From Gaiellasilicea sp046594445 (GTDB lineage Bacteria; Actinomycetota; Thermoleophilia; Gaiellales; Gaiellaceae), in assembly GCA_046594445.1 (NCBI GenBank), contig JBKJSM010000070.1, positions 3,864 to 67,863 on the forward strand: DNA of 64,000 nt. The letters are read 5' to 3'. Under the pieces are notes generated by a model, which saw only the letters and a list, made by a program, of their open reading frames with translations, ran no database searches and had not been told where the DNA came from. A program made the translations under genes and the position numbers. Below, in pieces: positions 1 to 6,672 of this stretch (positions within the stretch are counted from its first letter, which is position 1; each line of letters begins with the position of its first letter).

Positions 1-301
1 CCCAGCCGCCGAGGAAGCCTTGCTTCCACTGCACGGTCGCGATCGCGTTCAGCATCACGATCGAGAGGACGAGAGCCGCCAGCGGGGTCAGCAGGCCCAT
101 CGCCAGCAGGAGTCCGCCGCCGAGCTCGGAGAGGCCGGCGATAATCGCCATCGCGGCCGGCGCGCGAAAGCCGAGCGACGCGAAGAATCCGGTCGTCCCG
201 CTCGGGCCGCCGCCGCCGAACCAGCCGAAGAGCTTCTGCGCGCCGTGCCCTGCGAACGCGAGCCCGACGACGAGCCGGATCAGCAGGATCCCGTACTCCA
301 C
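1..301 (-). CDS. DoxX family membrane protein (3' end cut off by window)
   Basis: Reading right to left from a GTG at 301, about 100 residues are visible before the window edge. The start reads V-EYGILLIRLVVGLAFAG, followed by an HGAQKLFGWFGG motif and two further hydrophobic segments with a small-residue GLSELGGGLLLAMG stretch. This pattern, with HGxQKLFG after the first membrane helix, is typical of the DoxX/DoxD family of four-helix inner-membrane proteins, often linked to thiol and redox stress. The C-terminal helix lies outside the window. The gene diverges from the HAD gene at 343 and has a TATAAC -10 box six bases before the GTG, so the mRNA is probably leaderless. Family call is fairly firm; the function is not known. 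Confidence 0.75.
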   Translation of the reverse strand, partial: MEYGILLIRLVVGLAFAGHGAQKLFGWFGGGGPSGTTGFFASLGFRAPAAMAIIAGLSELGGGLLLAMGLLTPLAALVLSIVMLNAIATVQWKQGFLGGW

Positions 302-342
302 CGCTTCGTTATACCGCTTCGGGGCGAAGCTATCCTCAACGC
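302..342. promoter_or_regulatory. Divergent leaderless promoters with internal hairpin
   Basis: On the minus strand TATAAC (313-308) lies six bases before the DoxX GTG. On the plus strand TATCCT (331-336) lies six bases before the HAD GTG. Between them GCTTCG-GGG-CGAAGC forms a perfect 6-bp inverted repeat that could be a shared operator. Seen directly; promoter activity is inferred. Confidence 0.45.
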
Positions 343-1020
343 GTGGTCCGGGCCGTCCTCTTCGACGTCGACTTCACGCTCGCGCTGCCCGGGCCCGAGC
401 TCGGGCCGGAGGGCTACCGCCGCGCCGGCGAGCGCCATGGCCTGGCACTCGACCCCGGTCTCTACGAGGCAGCGCGGCTCGAGGCGCTGAGGACGCTCCA
501 GCGTCATCCCGAGCTCGAGCACGACGACGAGCTCTGGGTTGCGTTCACCGAGCGCATCGTTCGCGGCATGGGGGGCACTGCGGCCGGGGCGCGCGAGTGC
601 GCCGAGGATCTCGTCCGCAGCTGGGAGCTGCACGACCGCTTCACGCTCTACGATGACGCCCTGCCGGCGATCGCGGCGCTGCGCGAGCACTCGGTCAAGA
701 TCGGTCTGATCTCGAACGGGAGCCGCGATCTCGACGCTTTCGTCGTCCACCACGCGCTCGACGTCGACTGTGCGATCGGGTCGCGCGCCTTCGGCCGCAC
801 AAAGCCGCACCCCGAGATCTTCCTTCACGCGCTCGCCCTGCTCGGCGTCCGTCCGGAGGAGGCGGCGATGATCGGCGACTCCTACGAGGACGACATCGAA
901 GGTGCTCGGGCGCTGGGGATGGAGGCGTTCCTGCTCGACCGCGACGACCGCTATCCGGACGAGCCCGGGCGGCTCCCGAACCTGCTCGCCTTGCCGGCCG
1001 CTCTGGGCCTAACCGACTAG
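343..1020 (+). CDS. HAD superfamily hydrolase (HAD-IA phosphatase)
   Basis: A 225-residue protein with all four HAD motifs in order: DVDFTL near residue 8 (nucleophile and acid/base Asp), ISNG (motif II), the Lys in KPHPEIF (motif III) and GDSYEDDIEGA (motif IV, metal-binding acids). The segment between motifs I and II is a helical cap of type C1, as in phosphoglycolate phosphatase-like enzymes. It probably removes phosphate from a small metabolite in the cytoplasm; the substrate cannot be read from sequence. The GTG start is supported by a TATCCT box six bases upstream. The stop overlaps the stop of the convergent lysyl-oxidase-like gene by three bases. Confidence 0.85.
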   Translation: MVRAVLFDVDFTLALPGPELGPEGYRRAGERHGLALDPGLYEAARLEALRTLQRHPELEHDDELWVAFTERIVRGMGGTAAGARECAEDLVRSWELHDRFTLYDDALPAIAALREHSVKIGLISNGSRDLDAFVVHHALDVDCAIGSRAFGRTKPHPEIFLHALALLGVRPEEAAMIGDSYEDDIEGARALGMEAFLLDRDDRYPDEPGRLPNLLALPAALGLTD

Positions 1021-2249
1021 CAGTCGGCTGAGCCCTGGCAGGTGCGGAGGGTCTGCACGCTCGGCAGGCCGTTGTGCCACGTCAAGCGGATCCGGAGCGA
1101 TGCGTCGTTGTTCGTGTAGTCGATCTCCTCGAGGCGAAGGTCCGCGTTGGCGCGGTGGACGAGGACGTAGATCCCCGCAGGCACGCCTCGCAGCTCCAGG
1201 TTCTGGCCGTGGAAGTGGGGCGGATAGAGGTCGGTGAAGCCGATCGACGTGCCCTGCTCGACGGCGAGCGCGTCCGGGTTGGAGGTGGCGCAGTTGCCGT
1301 AGAAGCGGCCGCCGCTGAACATCGCCACGCGGCGCCGTGCGAGCCCGTAGTGGTCGGCGAGGCAGAAGCCGCTCTTGCGGTCGCGGACGACCAATTCTCC
1401 CTCGATCGTGCGCAGCTCGTACCGCTGGAAGTCGAGCAGGTGCCAGTGCGTATGCGTCGACTCGGGCGTGTAGCGGAGCCGGCCGGCGTCGTCGTAGGCG
1501 CGGGCCGTGCCGTCGGAGAGGCGCACGAGCTGCTGCGCGAGCATCGGCTCGGACGTGGTGGCGCGGATCCCGCGGACCCAGATCGGGCCCTCGCCGATGT
1601 TGTCGGTCGCCGAGGCGAAGCCGAGCCGGGTTCCGGCCATGGTCAGCCGGAACGGGGCGCGCTGGTCGAAGTCGGGCAGGAGCTCGCGCGGACCGACCTG
1701 CGGCGTCTCGGCGTCAGACTCCTTCTCCGGGAACGGCTCGCCCGGCTCGAGCGTCCGAAACGTGATCTTTCCCTGGCGGGTGAAGGCCGGCGCGACCTGC
1801 TCCGCCGCTCCGCCGGCCCCGCGCCGGGGCGCACCGCCGTCGAGGTCGACCGTCCAGATGTCGAAGCTGCCGCCTGCGACGGGGCTCGCGGCATAGGCGA
1901 TCAGGCGCCCGTCGCCGCGCCACGCCGGCATCGCGACGACCTCGTTGCCTCGGGTCAGTCGCAGCAGGCCGCCGCCGTCGCGCCGGATGACCCAGAGGCT
2001 GGACGTCCGCGCAGCGCGGTCCTGGCGCACGAACGCGATCCGCCGGCGGTCGGGCGACCAGTCCGGCTCGGTGTCGAACGAGGCCGAGTCCGTGATCCGG
2101 TTCGTCCCGACGTAGAGATCGCCGTCGCGCGCGGAGACGACGAGCTTCGGCAGGCCTTGCGCGGCGTCCGCGGCCCAGGCTCCGGCGGCGAGCAGCGGCA
2201 GTGGCGCGAGCGCCGCTGCGATCAGGAGAAGCCGAGCTCTGCGCGCCAT
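1017..2249 (-). CDS. Secreted TolB-like propeller plus lysyl-oxidase-like protein
   Basis: A 410-residue protein. It begins with a signal peptide (MARRARLLLIAAALAPLPLL, then AGAWA). Residues ~35-190 contain WD40/TolB-like blades (DTEPDWSPDRRRIAFVR, MPAWRGDGRLIAYAA). The C-terminal ~180 residues match the bacterial lysyl oxidase family: THTHWHLLDFQRYELR holds the His cluster that would bind copper, followed by DRKSGFCLADHY, a second Cys pair region and YTNNDASLRIRL. Classical lysyl oxidases oxidise peptidyl lysine using copper and a self-made quinone; whether the quinone residues are kept here I cannot judge. The start overlaps the 3' end of the upstream CoA-transferase by 28 nt, so the two are probably co-transcribed, although their functions do not obviously fit together. 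Confidence 0.7.
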   Translation of the reverse strand: MARRARLLLIAAALAPLPLLAAGAWAADAAQGLPKLVVSARDGDLYVGTNRITDSASFDTEPDWSPDRRRIAFVRQDRAARTSSLWVIRRDGGGLLRLTRGNEVVAMPAWRGDGRLIAYAASPVAGGSFDIWTVDLDGGAPRRGAGGAAEQVAPAFTRQGKITFRTLEPGEPFPEKESDAETPQVGPRELLPDFDQRAPFRLTMAGTRLGFASATDNIGEGPIWVRGIRATTSEPMLAQQLVRLSDGTARAYDDAGRLRYTPESTHTHWHLLDFQRYELRTIEGELVVRDRKSGFCLADHYGLARRRVAMFSGGRFYGNCATSNPDALAVEQGTSIGFTDLYPPHFHGQNLELRGVPAGIYVLVHRANADLRLEEIDYTNNDASLRIRLTWHNGLPSVQTLRTCQGSADC

Positions 2250-3187
2250 GCGCCCGTATGCTGCCCGACTTCGGCGGATGTCGTGCGGGATCCCTCCCCG
2301 AAGCTCTCCGCCGCCTCGGCGAGCGCCGCCACCGGTCCGACGCAGACGTCTTCGCCGTCGAAGAGCGCGAGCCAGGAGGCGAGCTCTCGTTCCAGGAAGA
2401 CCGCTGCGAGCTCGGCGGCGAGGTCGTCCTGCGCCGTTGCCTCGAACTGGCGAGCCGCGAGCTCCGGCCGGCCGATCAGCTCGCAGAGCCGGACGAAGAA
2501 CTTCGGCTCGAGAGCACCGACGGTCAGGTGCCGTCCGTCCGCGGTCTCGTAGATCCGGTAGCAGGCGAGGCCGCCGGTGAGGAAGCGTGGCAGCGGATCG
2601 CCGCCGAGGCGGTGCGAGACGAGCCGGTGCGAGCCATGCGTCATCGAGATCGTCAGCCGCGCTCCGAGGCCGGTTCGCACTCGTTCGAGCAGGGCCGCGA
2701 GCACTTCGGTGACCGCCGAGAGCGCGCCCGCTGCGAGGTCGGCGAGCTGGAGCGGCGGCAGGTTGGGTGCGGTGTCCTCGAGCACGCCGGCCCAGCCGAG
2801 GTAGTTGAGATCGTGGCCGGCGCGACCTGCGTGCGGCCCGCTCGCGCCGAAGCCGGTGATCGAGCAGTAGACGGCGGTCTCCGGCACGTCGTCGGGGCCG
2901 ACGCCCAGGCGGGCGGCGACGCCGGGCCGGAACCCTTCGAGTACGACGTCGGCGCGAGCGCAGAGCGCGCGTCCGAAATCGGGCTCGGCCTTCAGGTCGC
3001 ACGCGACCGACTCCTTGCCCGCGTTCAGCGCCGCGTCCCACACCGGGCTGACCTGGCGCATCGGGTCTCCGTCGGGCGGCTCGAGCCGCACCACGCGCGC
3101 GCCCAGGCGTTGCAGCTCCCGCGAGGCGAACGCGCCGGGCAGATAGCGGGTGAGGTCGACGACGAGCATCCCGGCGAGCGGTTGCAT
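2222..3187 (-). CDS. CaiB/BaiF family CoA-transferase / alpha-methylacyl-CoA racemase-like
   Basis: A 321-residue protein starting with an ATG at 3187. It shows the family III CoA-transferase layout: LVVDLTRYLPGAFASREL at the N-terminus, VVRLEPPDGDPMR, LNAGKESVACDLK, DVVLEGFRPGVAARLG, and the catalytic aspartate region GHDLNYLGWAGVLE. In racemases of this family the His and Asp around GHDxNY act as the catalytic pair. It acts on acyl-CoA thioesters in the cytoplasm. At 321 residues it is somewhat shorter than usual (about 360-400). It diverges from the TetR gene; a -35 (TCAACG), a 17-bp spacer and TAGAGT sit just upstream, with the -35 inside the putative TetR operator, so repression by the neighbour is likely. 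Confidence 0.8.
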   Translation of the reverse strand: MQPLAGMLVVDLTRYLPGAFASRELQRLGARVVRLEPPDGDPMRQVSPVWDAALNAGKESVACDLKAEPDFGRALCARADVVLEGFRPGVAARLGVGPDDVPETAVYCSITGFGASGPHAGRAGHDLNYLGWAGVLEDTAPNLPPLQLADLAAGALSAVTEVLAALLERVRTGLGARLTISMTHGSHRLVSHRLGGDPLPRFLTGGLACYRIYETADGRHLTVGALEPKFFVRLCELIGRPELAARQFEATAQDDLAAELAAVFLERELASWLALFDGEDVCVGPVAALAEAAESFGEGSRTTSAEVGQHTGAWRAELGFS

Positions 3188-3238
3188 GGCCGCCGACTCT
3201 ATCTCTACAGTGCGACAGCGTTGACTGACCGTTCAACC
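3188..3238. promoter_or_regulatory. Divergent promoter with TetR-type operator
   Basis: Minus strand: TCAACG (3224-3219), 17 bp, TAGAGT (3201-3196), eight bases, ATG at 3187. Plus strand: TACAGT (3206-3211), nine bases, TTG at 3221. The stretch TTGACTGACCGTTCAACC (3221-3238) is an imperfect palindrome with TTGA/TCAA ends. It covers the minus-strand -35 and the TetR start codon. It matches 13 of 18 positions of the operator-like site at 12938-12955. Confidence 0.5.
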
Positions 3239-3826
3239 ATCGCCGCTCCCGGCGCCGAGAAGCGCCGGCTGATCCTCGACGCGGCCGTCCGGGTTTTCGC
3301 GGGCAAGGGGTACCACACCTCCCGCGTGGCCGACATCGCCGAGGAGGCCGGGATCGCGCACGGATTGCTCTATCACTACTTCTCCTCCAAGGAAGAGGTG
3401 CTCGAAACGGTCTTCCGCGAGAACTGGAGCCAGCTGATCGAGGCTTTCGCGCGGATCGAGGCCTCGGACGCCACCCCTCTCGAGCAGCTCGCCGGGATCG
3501 CCAAGGTGCTGCTGCGCTCGTGGCGCGACCAGCCCGACCTCGTGCGGGTGATGGTGCGGGAGGTCGCGCGAAGCCCGCAGCTCCAGGGCCAGGTCGACGA
3601 GATCCGTGCGGGGTTCCTCGTCATCCAGCGGGTGATCGAGCGAGGTCAGGCGGACGGGTCGTTCCGGCCGGAGCTCGACGCGCGGCTGGCGAGCTGGATC
3701 TTCTACGGCGGTCTCGAGGAGCTGCTGACGGGCTGGGTGCTCGGGCAGCTCCCGGACGGCGACGAGGAGGTGGCCCGCGCGGAGCGCACGGTCGTCGAAC
3801 TCCTCACCGGCGGGCTGACGAGCTAG
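3221..3826 (+). CDS. TetR family transcriptional regulator (probably acyl-CoA responsive)
   Basis: A 201-residue protein. Residues ~15-60 form the TetR helix-turn-helix: RRLILDAAVRVFAGKGYHTS, RVADIAEEAGIAHGLLYHYF, SSKEEVLE. The C-terminal ~130 residues form a helical ligand-binding domain of the kind seen in FadR/FatR-type regulators (RAGFLVIQRVIERGQADGSF). No ATG or GTG is available in frame, so the TTG at 3221 is the only reasonable start; it lies in the putative operator. Divergence from a CoA-transferase suggests that the ligand is an acyl-CoA and that the gene represses itself and its neighbour. Ends 3 nt inside the convergent gene at 3823. The family is certain; the ligand is inference. 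Confidence 0.85.
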   Translation: MTDRSTIAAPGAEKRRLILDAAVRVFAGKGYHTSRVADIAEEAGIAHGLLYHYFSSKEEVLETVFRENWSQLIEAFARIEASDATPLEQLAGIAKVLLRSWRDQPDLVRVMVREVARSPQLQGQVDEIRAGFLVIQRVIERGQADGSFRPELDARLASWIFYGGLEELLTGWVLGQLPDGDEEVARAERTVVELLTGGLTS

Positions 3827-4311
3827 CGGCAGACGGGCACGCTGCGGCTGGAGAGGCCGAAGCCCCAGAGCTTGTCGTCCAGAACGTAGAACGCGGTCAT
3901 CGTTCGGCCCCGGGGGAGGAGCAGTGCGGAGTACCCGCCGCACTCCCGGCGGACGAGGGCGCCGTGGAGCAGGGTGACGCGGGCGACCTGATCGCCCAAG
4001 ACGAGCCCACGACCCGTGCTCCAGCCCGTCGGCTGGTAAAGCGTGAAGACGGCGGCGACGCGACCGTCGCGGAGCTCGACGCCGGCCCCGCGGGGCTGGA
4101 AGGCGTAGTAGTTGAAGTACCACGTCTCCCGCGTGCAGTCGCGGCAGACCCCGTAGGCGCGTCCCCAGCGCCGCTCGACCTCCGCTTTCGTCTGCCCGAG
4201 CTCGATCCCGCCGAGGCTGCGTCCCGGGACGAGGACGCCGGCGGCGGGCGGCGCGGCTGCGGCGGGCGCGGCGAGCGCCAGAGCGGCGGCGATTGCTGCT
4301 GCGAGGCGCAC
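3823..4311 (-). CDS. Secreted protein of unknown function
   Basis: About 162 residues from a GTG at 4311. The first ~25 residues are a signal peptide (VRLAAAIAAALALAAPAAAA). The mature part has a GRSLGGIELGQTKAEVERRW segment, as seen in small secreted proteins with SmpA/OmlA-like folds, a CRDC pair, and later Cys residues (RRECGG, SVPVC), so disulfides are likely. An ATG at 4353 in the same frame would add 14 residues, but it lies in a perfect hairpin (4353-4380), so I prefer the GTG that starts directly at the signal peptide. I do not recognise a defined family. Confidence 0.6.
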   Translation of the reverse strand: MRLAAAIAAALALAAPAAAAPPAAGVLVPGRSLGGIELGQTKAEVERRWGRAYGVCRDCTRETWYFNYYAFQPRGAGVELRDGRVAAVFTLYQPTGWSTGRGLVLGDQVARVTLLHGALVRRECGGYSALLLPRGRTMTAFYVLDDKLWGFGLSSRSVPVCR

Positions 4312-4352
4312 GCGGGAAGGATAGGCGCCGCGAAAACGGCCCCGGATAGGCA

Positions 4353-4380
4353 ACGACCCCGCATTGCGGTGCGGGGTCGT
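4353..4380 (-). terminator. Perfect 11-bp hairpin, likely terminator or attenuator
   Basis: ACGACCCCGCA pairs perfectly with TGCGGGGTCGT across a six-base loop. It lies between the stop of the minus-strand YeeE-like operon (4492) and the next minus-strand gene (start 4311). No U-run follows on either side, as is common for actinobacterial terminators. Confidence 0.55.
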
Positions 4381-4391
4381 GGCTTGCGGCT

Positions 4392-4449
4392 GGAGATGCT
4401 ACTGCGGCTCTCGCATTGTGAGTGCAGCCTGGCCCTTTCGGCCATCCCC
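4392..4449 (-). other. Possible structured leader RNA
   Basis: Read on the minus strand, GGGGATG (4449-4443) can pair with CATCTCC (4398-4392). They would close a junction holding a GGCC-GAAAG-GGCC hairpin and a GGCT...AGCC hairpin, just before the 4353-4380 hairpin. This would be a leader of the secreted-protein gene or the tail of the YeeE operon. I could not match it to a known riboswitch class. Confidence 0.2.
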
Positions 4450-4491
4450 GTTTCCGCGCGAGCGAAGCCCTCGAAAGGGGTAGCCGCCCAG

Positions 4492-4929
4492 CTACTGCGA
4501 CGGCGAGTAGGAGGCTCGCGCCACCGCTCTGGCGGCGAGCCTGGCGTGCAGCGACGCGCCCGCCAAGAAGCCGACGAGCGTGAGCATGCTCCACCAGAGA
4601 CCCTGGCCGAGCTGAGCGGCGATCGGGCCAGGGCAGGCGTTCGTGACCGCCCACCCGAGACCGAAGAGGATGCTCCCCGTGATGTGGCGCCGCTCGACGG
4701 GAAAGAGGTCGACCGACACGGGCTCCCCGGTCACGAGCGCGTGAGCGCCGCCCCTCAGCAGCAGCCGGATGCTCAGCGTCCCAACCGCGAAGGCGGTGGC
4801 CATCATCAGGTAGTAGTGCGCGTCCTCGAGCAGGAGCATCTGGCGGATCCGGTCGGGGTCGGTCAGCTGCGCCCAGGCGAGCACGCCGCCGAAGCCGGCG
4901 CCGAAGGCGGCGGCGACGAGGCGGGTCAC
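4492..4929 (-). CDS. YeeE/YedE-like membrane protein, second half (CPGP half)
   Basis: A 145-residue protein with four hydrophobic helices and a VTNACPGPIAAQLG motif, the conserved Cys-Pro-Gly-Pro signature of the second half of YeeE/YedE (TsuA-type) transporters; Cys99 would be the substrate-relay cysteine. In TsuA one chain carries both halves; here the two halves are separate genes, as in many bacteria with YeeE-like pairs. The family imports thiosulfate or a related sulfur/selenium species. The GTG start (4929) overlaps the stop of the first half by 4 nt, so translation is coupled. The context with DsrE and a UGA-containing methyltransferase suggests a role in reduced sulfur or selenium delivery. 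Confidence 0.8.
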   Translation of the reverse strand: MTRLVAAAFGAGFGGVLAWAQLTDPDRIRQMLLLEDAHYYLMMATAFAVGTLSIRLLLRGGAHALVTGEPVSVDLFPVERRHITGSILFGLGWAVTNACPGPIAAQLGQGLWWSMLTLVGFLAGASLHARLAARAVARASYSPSQ

Positions 4930-5387
4930 GCGATCCCCTTCAGCACGAAGGCGGCGCCGATTGCGGTCGCCATGAAGACGATGGTCGCGACGAAGCTTGC
5001 CTTCGAGCCGAGCGCAGTGCCGCAGATCCCGTGGCCGGACGTGCAGCCGCCCGCGTGGCGGGTGCCGACGCCGATCAGGAGGCCGCCCCCGAGGAGCGCG
5101 GCCGCGGTCGCGGCCGCGCCGTGCTCAGCCAGCCAGCCGTACGAGCCGCCGGAGCGGAAGCCGCCGCCCGCGAGGCTGAAGACAAACGCGCCGGCGACGA
5201 CCCCGAAGACGAAGAACGCGCGGGGGCCGAAGCTGGGGACTCGCCCCGTCAGCCGGTCGGCGATCTCGCCGAGCCCGCCCGACACGCCGAGGCGGCGATT
5301 GATCGCCCAGAGGAGGCCGGTGACGAGCAGGCCGAGCAGGGCGCCGCTGACGAGCCAGTGCGGCCGCTGGGAAAGGGCCTCGATCAC
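4926..5387 (-). CDS. YeeE/YedE-like membrane protein, first half (GCTSGHG half)
   Basis: A 153-residue protein with four predicted helices and the family signature GVGTRHAGGCTSGHGICG, with Cys115 in the pore-lining GCTSGHG loop and Cys122 after it. Together with the next gene it would make one complete pseudo-symmetric transporter in the cytoplasmic membrane. E. coli TsuA takes up thiosulfate; YedE relatives have been proposed as selenium-metabolism genes because they co-occur with selenium users. The gene starts 34 nt after the DsrE stop in the same orientation. Which ion is carried is not determined by the sequence. Confidence 0.8.
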   Translation of the reverse strand: MIEALSQRPHWLVSGALLGLLVTGLLWAINRRLGVSGGLGEIADRLTGRVPSFGPRAFFVFGVVAGAFVFSLAGGGFRSGGSYGWLAEHGAAATAAALLGGGLLIGVGTRHAGGCTSGHGICGTALGSKASFVATIVFMATAIGAAFVLKGIA

Positions 5388-5420
5388 CCTTCCCAGCGTA
5401 CCGCTCCGGTCCCAACTCTC

Positions 5421-5783
5421 CTAGTAGGAGAAGACCGTCGCCGCCTCGTCGCCGATCCACTCCCAGAGCGGCGTCGCTCCCGCCAGCCGGGCGTTCCCGA
5501 CGAGCTGCGTCTCGTCCAGCTTCTTCGAGTTGAAGCAGATCGGGCAGACGAGCAGCTCGCCGCCGCCGTCCGTGAACTGCTGGAAGAGGCGCGAGAGCGG
5601 GGGACATCCCTCACACGCGACAGCGTCGGCGACGCCGGGCAGCGCAAGCCGGACGGACTCCTTGGTCAGGAACATTGCCACCTGCTTCCCGCTCTCGAGC
5701 GCTGAACCCCCCACGAGGAACGCGACCGTCACCTTCTCTGCGTCCTCGAGCCCGGTGGAGAGGTTGATCACAACTTTCGACAT
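5421..5783 (-). CDS. DsrE/DsrF-like sulfur-relay protein
   Basis: A 120-residue protein with the DsrE-like fold pattern: KVVINLSTGLEDAEKVTVAF at the N-terminus (the P-loop-like turn of the family), a central QVAMFLTKESVRLALPG strand-helix, and ELLVCPICFNSKKL near residue 80, where DsrE proteins hold the active cysteine. Two CxxC pairs are visible, C57/C60 and C80/C83, more than the usual single catalytic Cys. Such proteins carry persulfide (or perselenide) sulfur between partners in the cytoplasm. The ATG at 5783 follows the methyltransferase stop by three bases, with an AAGGAG Shine-Dalgarno, so the two are co-translated. Confidence 0.8.
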   Translation of the reverse strand: MSKVVINLSTGLEDAEKVTVAFLVGGSALESGKQVAMFLTKESVRLALPGVADAVACEGCPPLSRLFQQFTDGGGELLVCPICFNSKKLDETQLVGNARLAGATPLWEWIGDEAATVFSY

Positions 5784-5786
5784 CGT

Positions 5787-6569
5787 TCAGCTCCTTGTCG
5801 GTTTGAATGCCTTGACGGTCGTTCCGTGCGCACCGAACTTGATCGCCTTCCGCCGCGTGTCAGCGAACTTGGAGCGGGCGTACGTGGCGACCAGGTTGCC
5901 TCCCTCGATCCGCTCGAAGCCGTGCCGCTCGAGGGTCTGCTCGTACTCTGCTTCCAGCAGAGCCCCGGCGATTCAGCCGGTCCAGAGGTCGATGTTGCGT
6001 TTGCCCTCCTCGCTCACCGGTTCCTGGATCGTCACGTCGGCGATCTGGATGCGGCCGCCGGGACGGAGGACGCGGTGCAGCTCCGCGAAGACCGCGTCCT
6101 TGTCCGGGATCAGGTCGATGACCCCGTTCGAGATCACGACGTCGAAGCTGTCGTCGTCGAAGGGAAGGCGCTCGGCCTCTCCCTCGACGAACGTCGCGTT
6201 GCCGGTGCCCAGGTCGGCGGCTCCCGCCTGCGCCTTCGCGAGCATTTCCGGTGTCATGTCGATACCGGTGACCGAGCCCTCGGGCCCGACCATTTGCGCG
6301 GCGACGAGCGAGTCGAGCCCGGCGCCGCAGCCGAGATCGAGCACGCACTCGCCCGGGGCGAGCACACCGAGCGAGAATGGGTTCGCGACGCCGGCGAACG
6401 ACTCCGCCGAGCCCTCGGGCACGCGCTCGAGCAGCGCGGGCGGATACTCGAGGTCGGCCGCCCACGTGCGCCCCGTTGGAAACATGAAGTCCCGCTCCGG
6501 CTCCTGAGAGACGGAAGCGTAGGTCTTCCGGATCGCGCTCTTCAGTAGCTCGACGTCGACGCCCGTCAC
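5787..6569 (-). CDS. ArsM-like SAM methyltransferase with in-frame UGA (candidate selenoprotein 1)
   Basis: A conventional reading stops at 5973-5975 (UGA) after 198 codons, but the same frame continues 62 codons to a UGA at 5787-5789, giving 260 residues. The first part is a class I methyltransferase: CVLDLGCGAGLDSLVAA (SAM motif I), TGIDMTPEMLAKAQ, DVVISNGVIDLIPDK, HRVLRPGGRIQIAD. The frame then reads NIDLWTG-U-IAGALLEAEY, followed by an LERHGFERIE segment and a KFGAHGTTVKAFKP tail. These are the normal C-terminal parts of this family, where the U position is a conserved Cys (the metalloid-binding Cys174 of the algal ArsM). A hairpin at 5945-5963 fits a bacterial SECIS. Start: GTG at 6569 with GGGAG upstream. 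It heads the DsrE-YeeE operon. Selenocysteine is inferred; a needed selABCD set is not in the window. Confidence 0.8.
5945..5963 (-). promoter_or_regulatory. Candidate bacterial SECIS hairpin for UGA at 5975-5973
   Basis: Counting from the base after UGA, positions +10 to +17 (GCTCTGCT) pair with +21 to +28 (AGCAGAGT), eight pairs including one G-U, around a GGA loop at +18 to +20. Bacterial SECIS loops normally lie about 16-37 nt from the UGA and start with a G, which fits. Confidence 0.6.
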
Positions 6570-6607
6570 CTGCGCTCCCTCATCTAGTCCTTCCTGTTCG
6601 CGTGACC

Positions 6608-6669
6608 TTCCACCGGCTAAGACGTCGCGCTACGGTGCGGTTATTGCGCCCGCCAGTCGATGCAATAAC
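6608..6669 (+). promoter_or_regulatory. Sigma-operon promoter and 8-bp inverted repeat
   Basis: A possible -35 (TTCCAC, 6608-6613), 17 bp, then TACGGT (6631-6636). Directly after it GTTATTGC (6640-6647) and GCAATAAC (6662-6669) form a perfect inverted repeat with a 14-bp spacer, placed over the likely transcription start and just before the GTG at 6673. This is the usual place for a repressor operator, for example a metalloregulator. No regulator gene other than the sigma/anti-sigma pair is adjacent. Confidence 0.45.
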
Positions 6670-6672
6670 GTC

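Noticed and set aside
1017..3236. One 739-codon minus-strand protein joining the CoA-transferase region and the lysyl-oxidase-like protein
   Set aside because: Its N-terminal 330 codons are an out-of-frame shadow of the CoA-transferase; the real protein starts at the ATG at 2249 with a signal peptide.
4392..4449. tRNA-like anticodon loop (CTCACAA) in the 4.4-kb intergenic region
   Set aside because: No T-loop GGTTCGA box, no acceptor stem of seven pairs and a mismatched anticodon stem. It is neither tRNA-Val nor tRNA-Sec.
3520..5424. A 634-codon plus-strand open frame over the TetR end and YeeE genes
   Set aside because: It runs antisense to the YeeE/YedE halves, which have clear signatures, and has no domain of its own.
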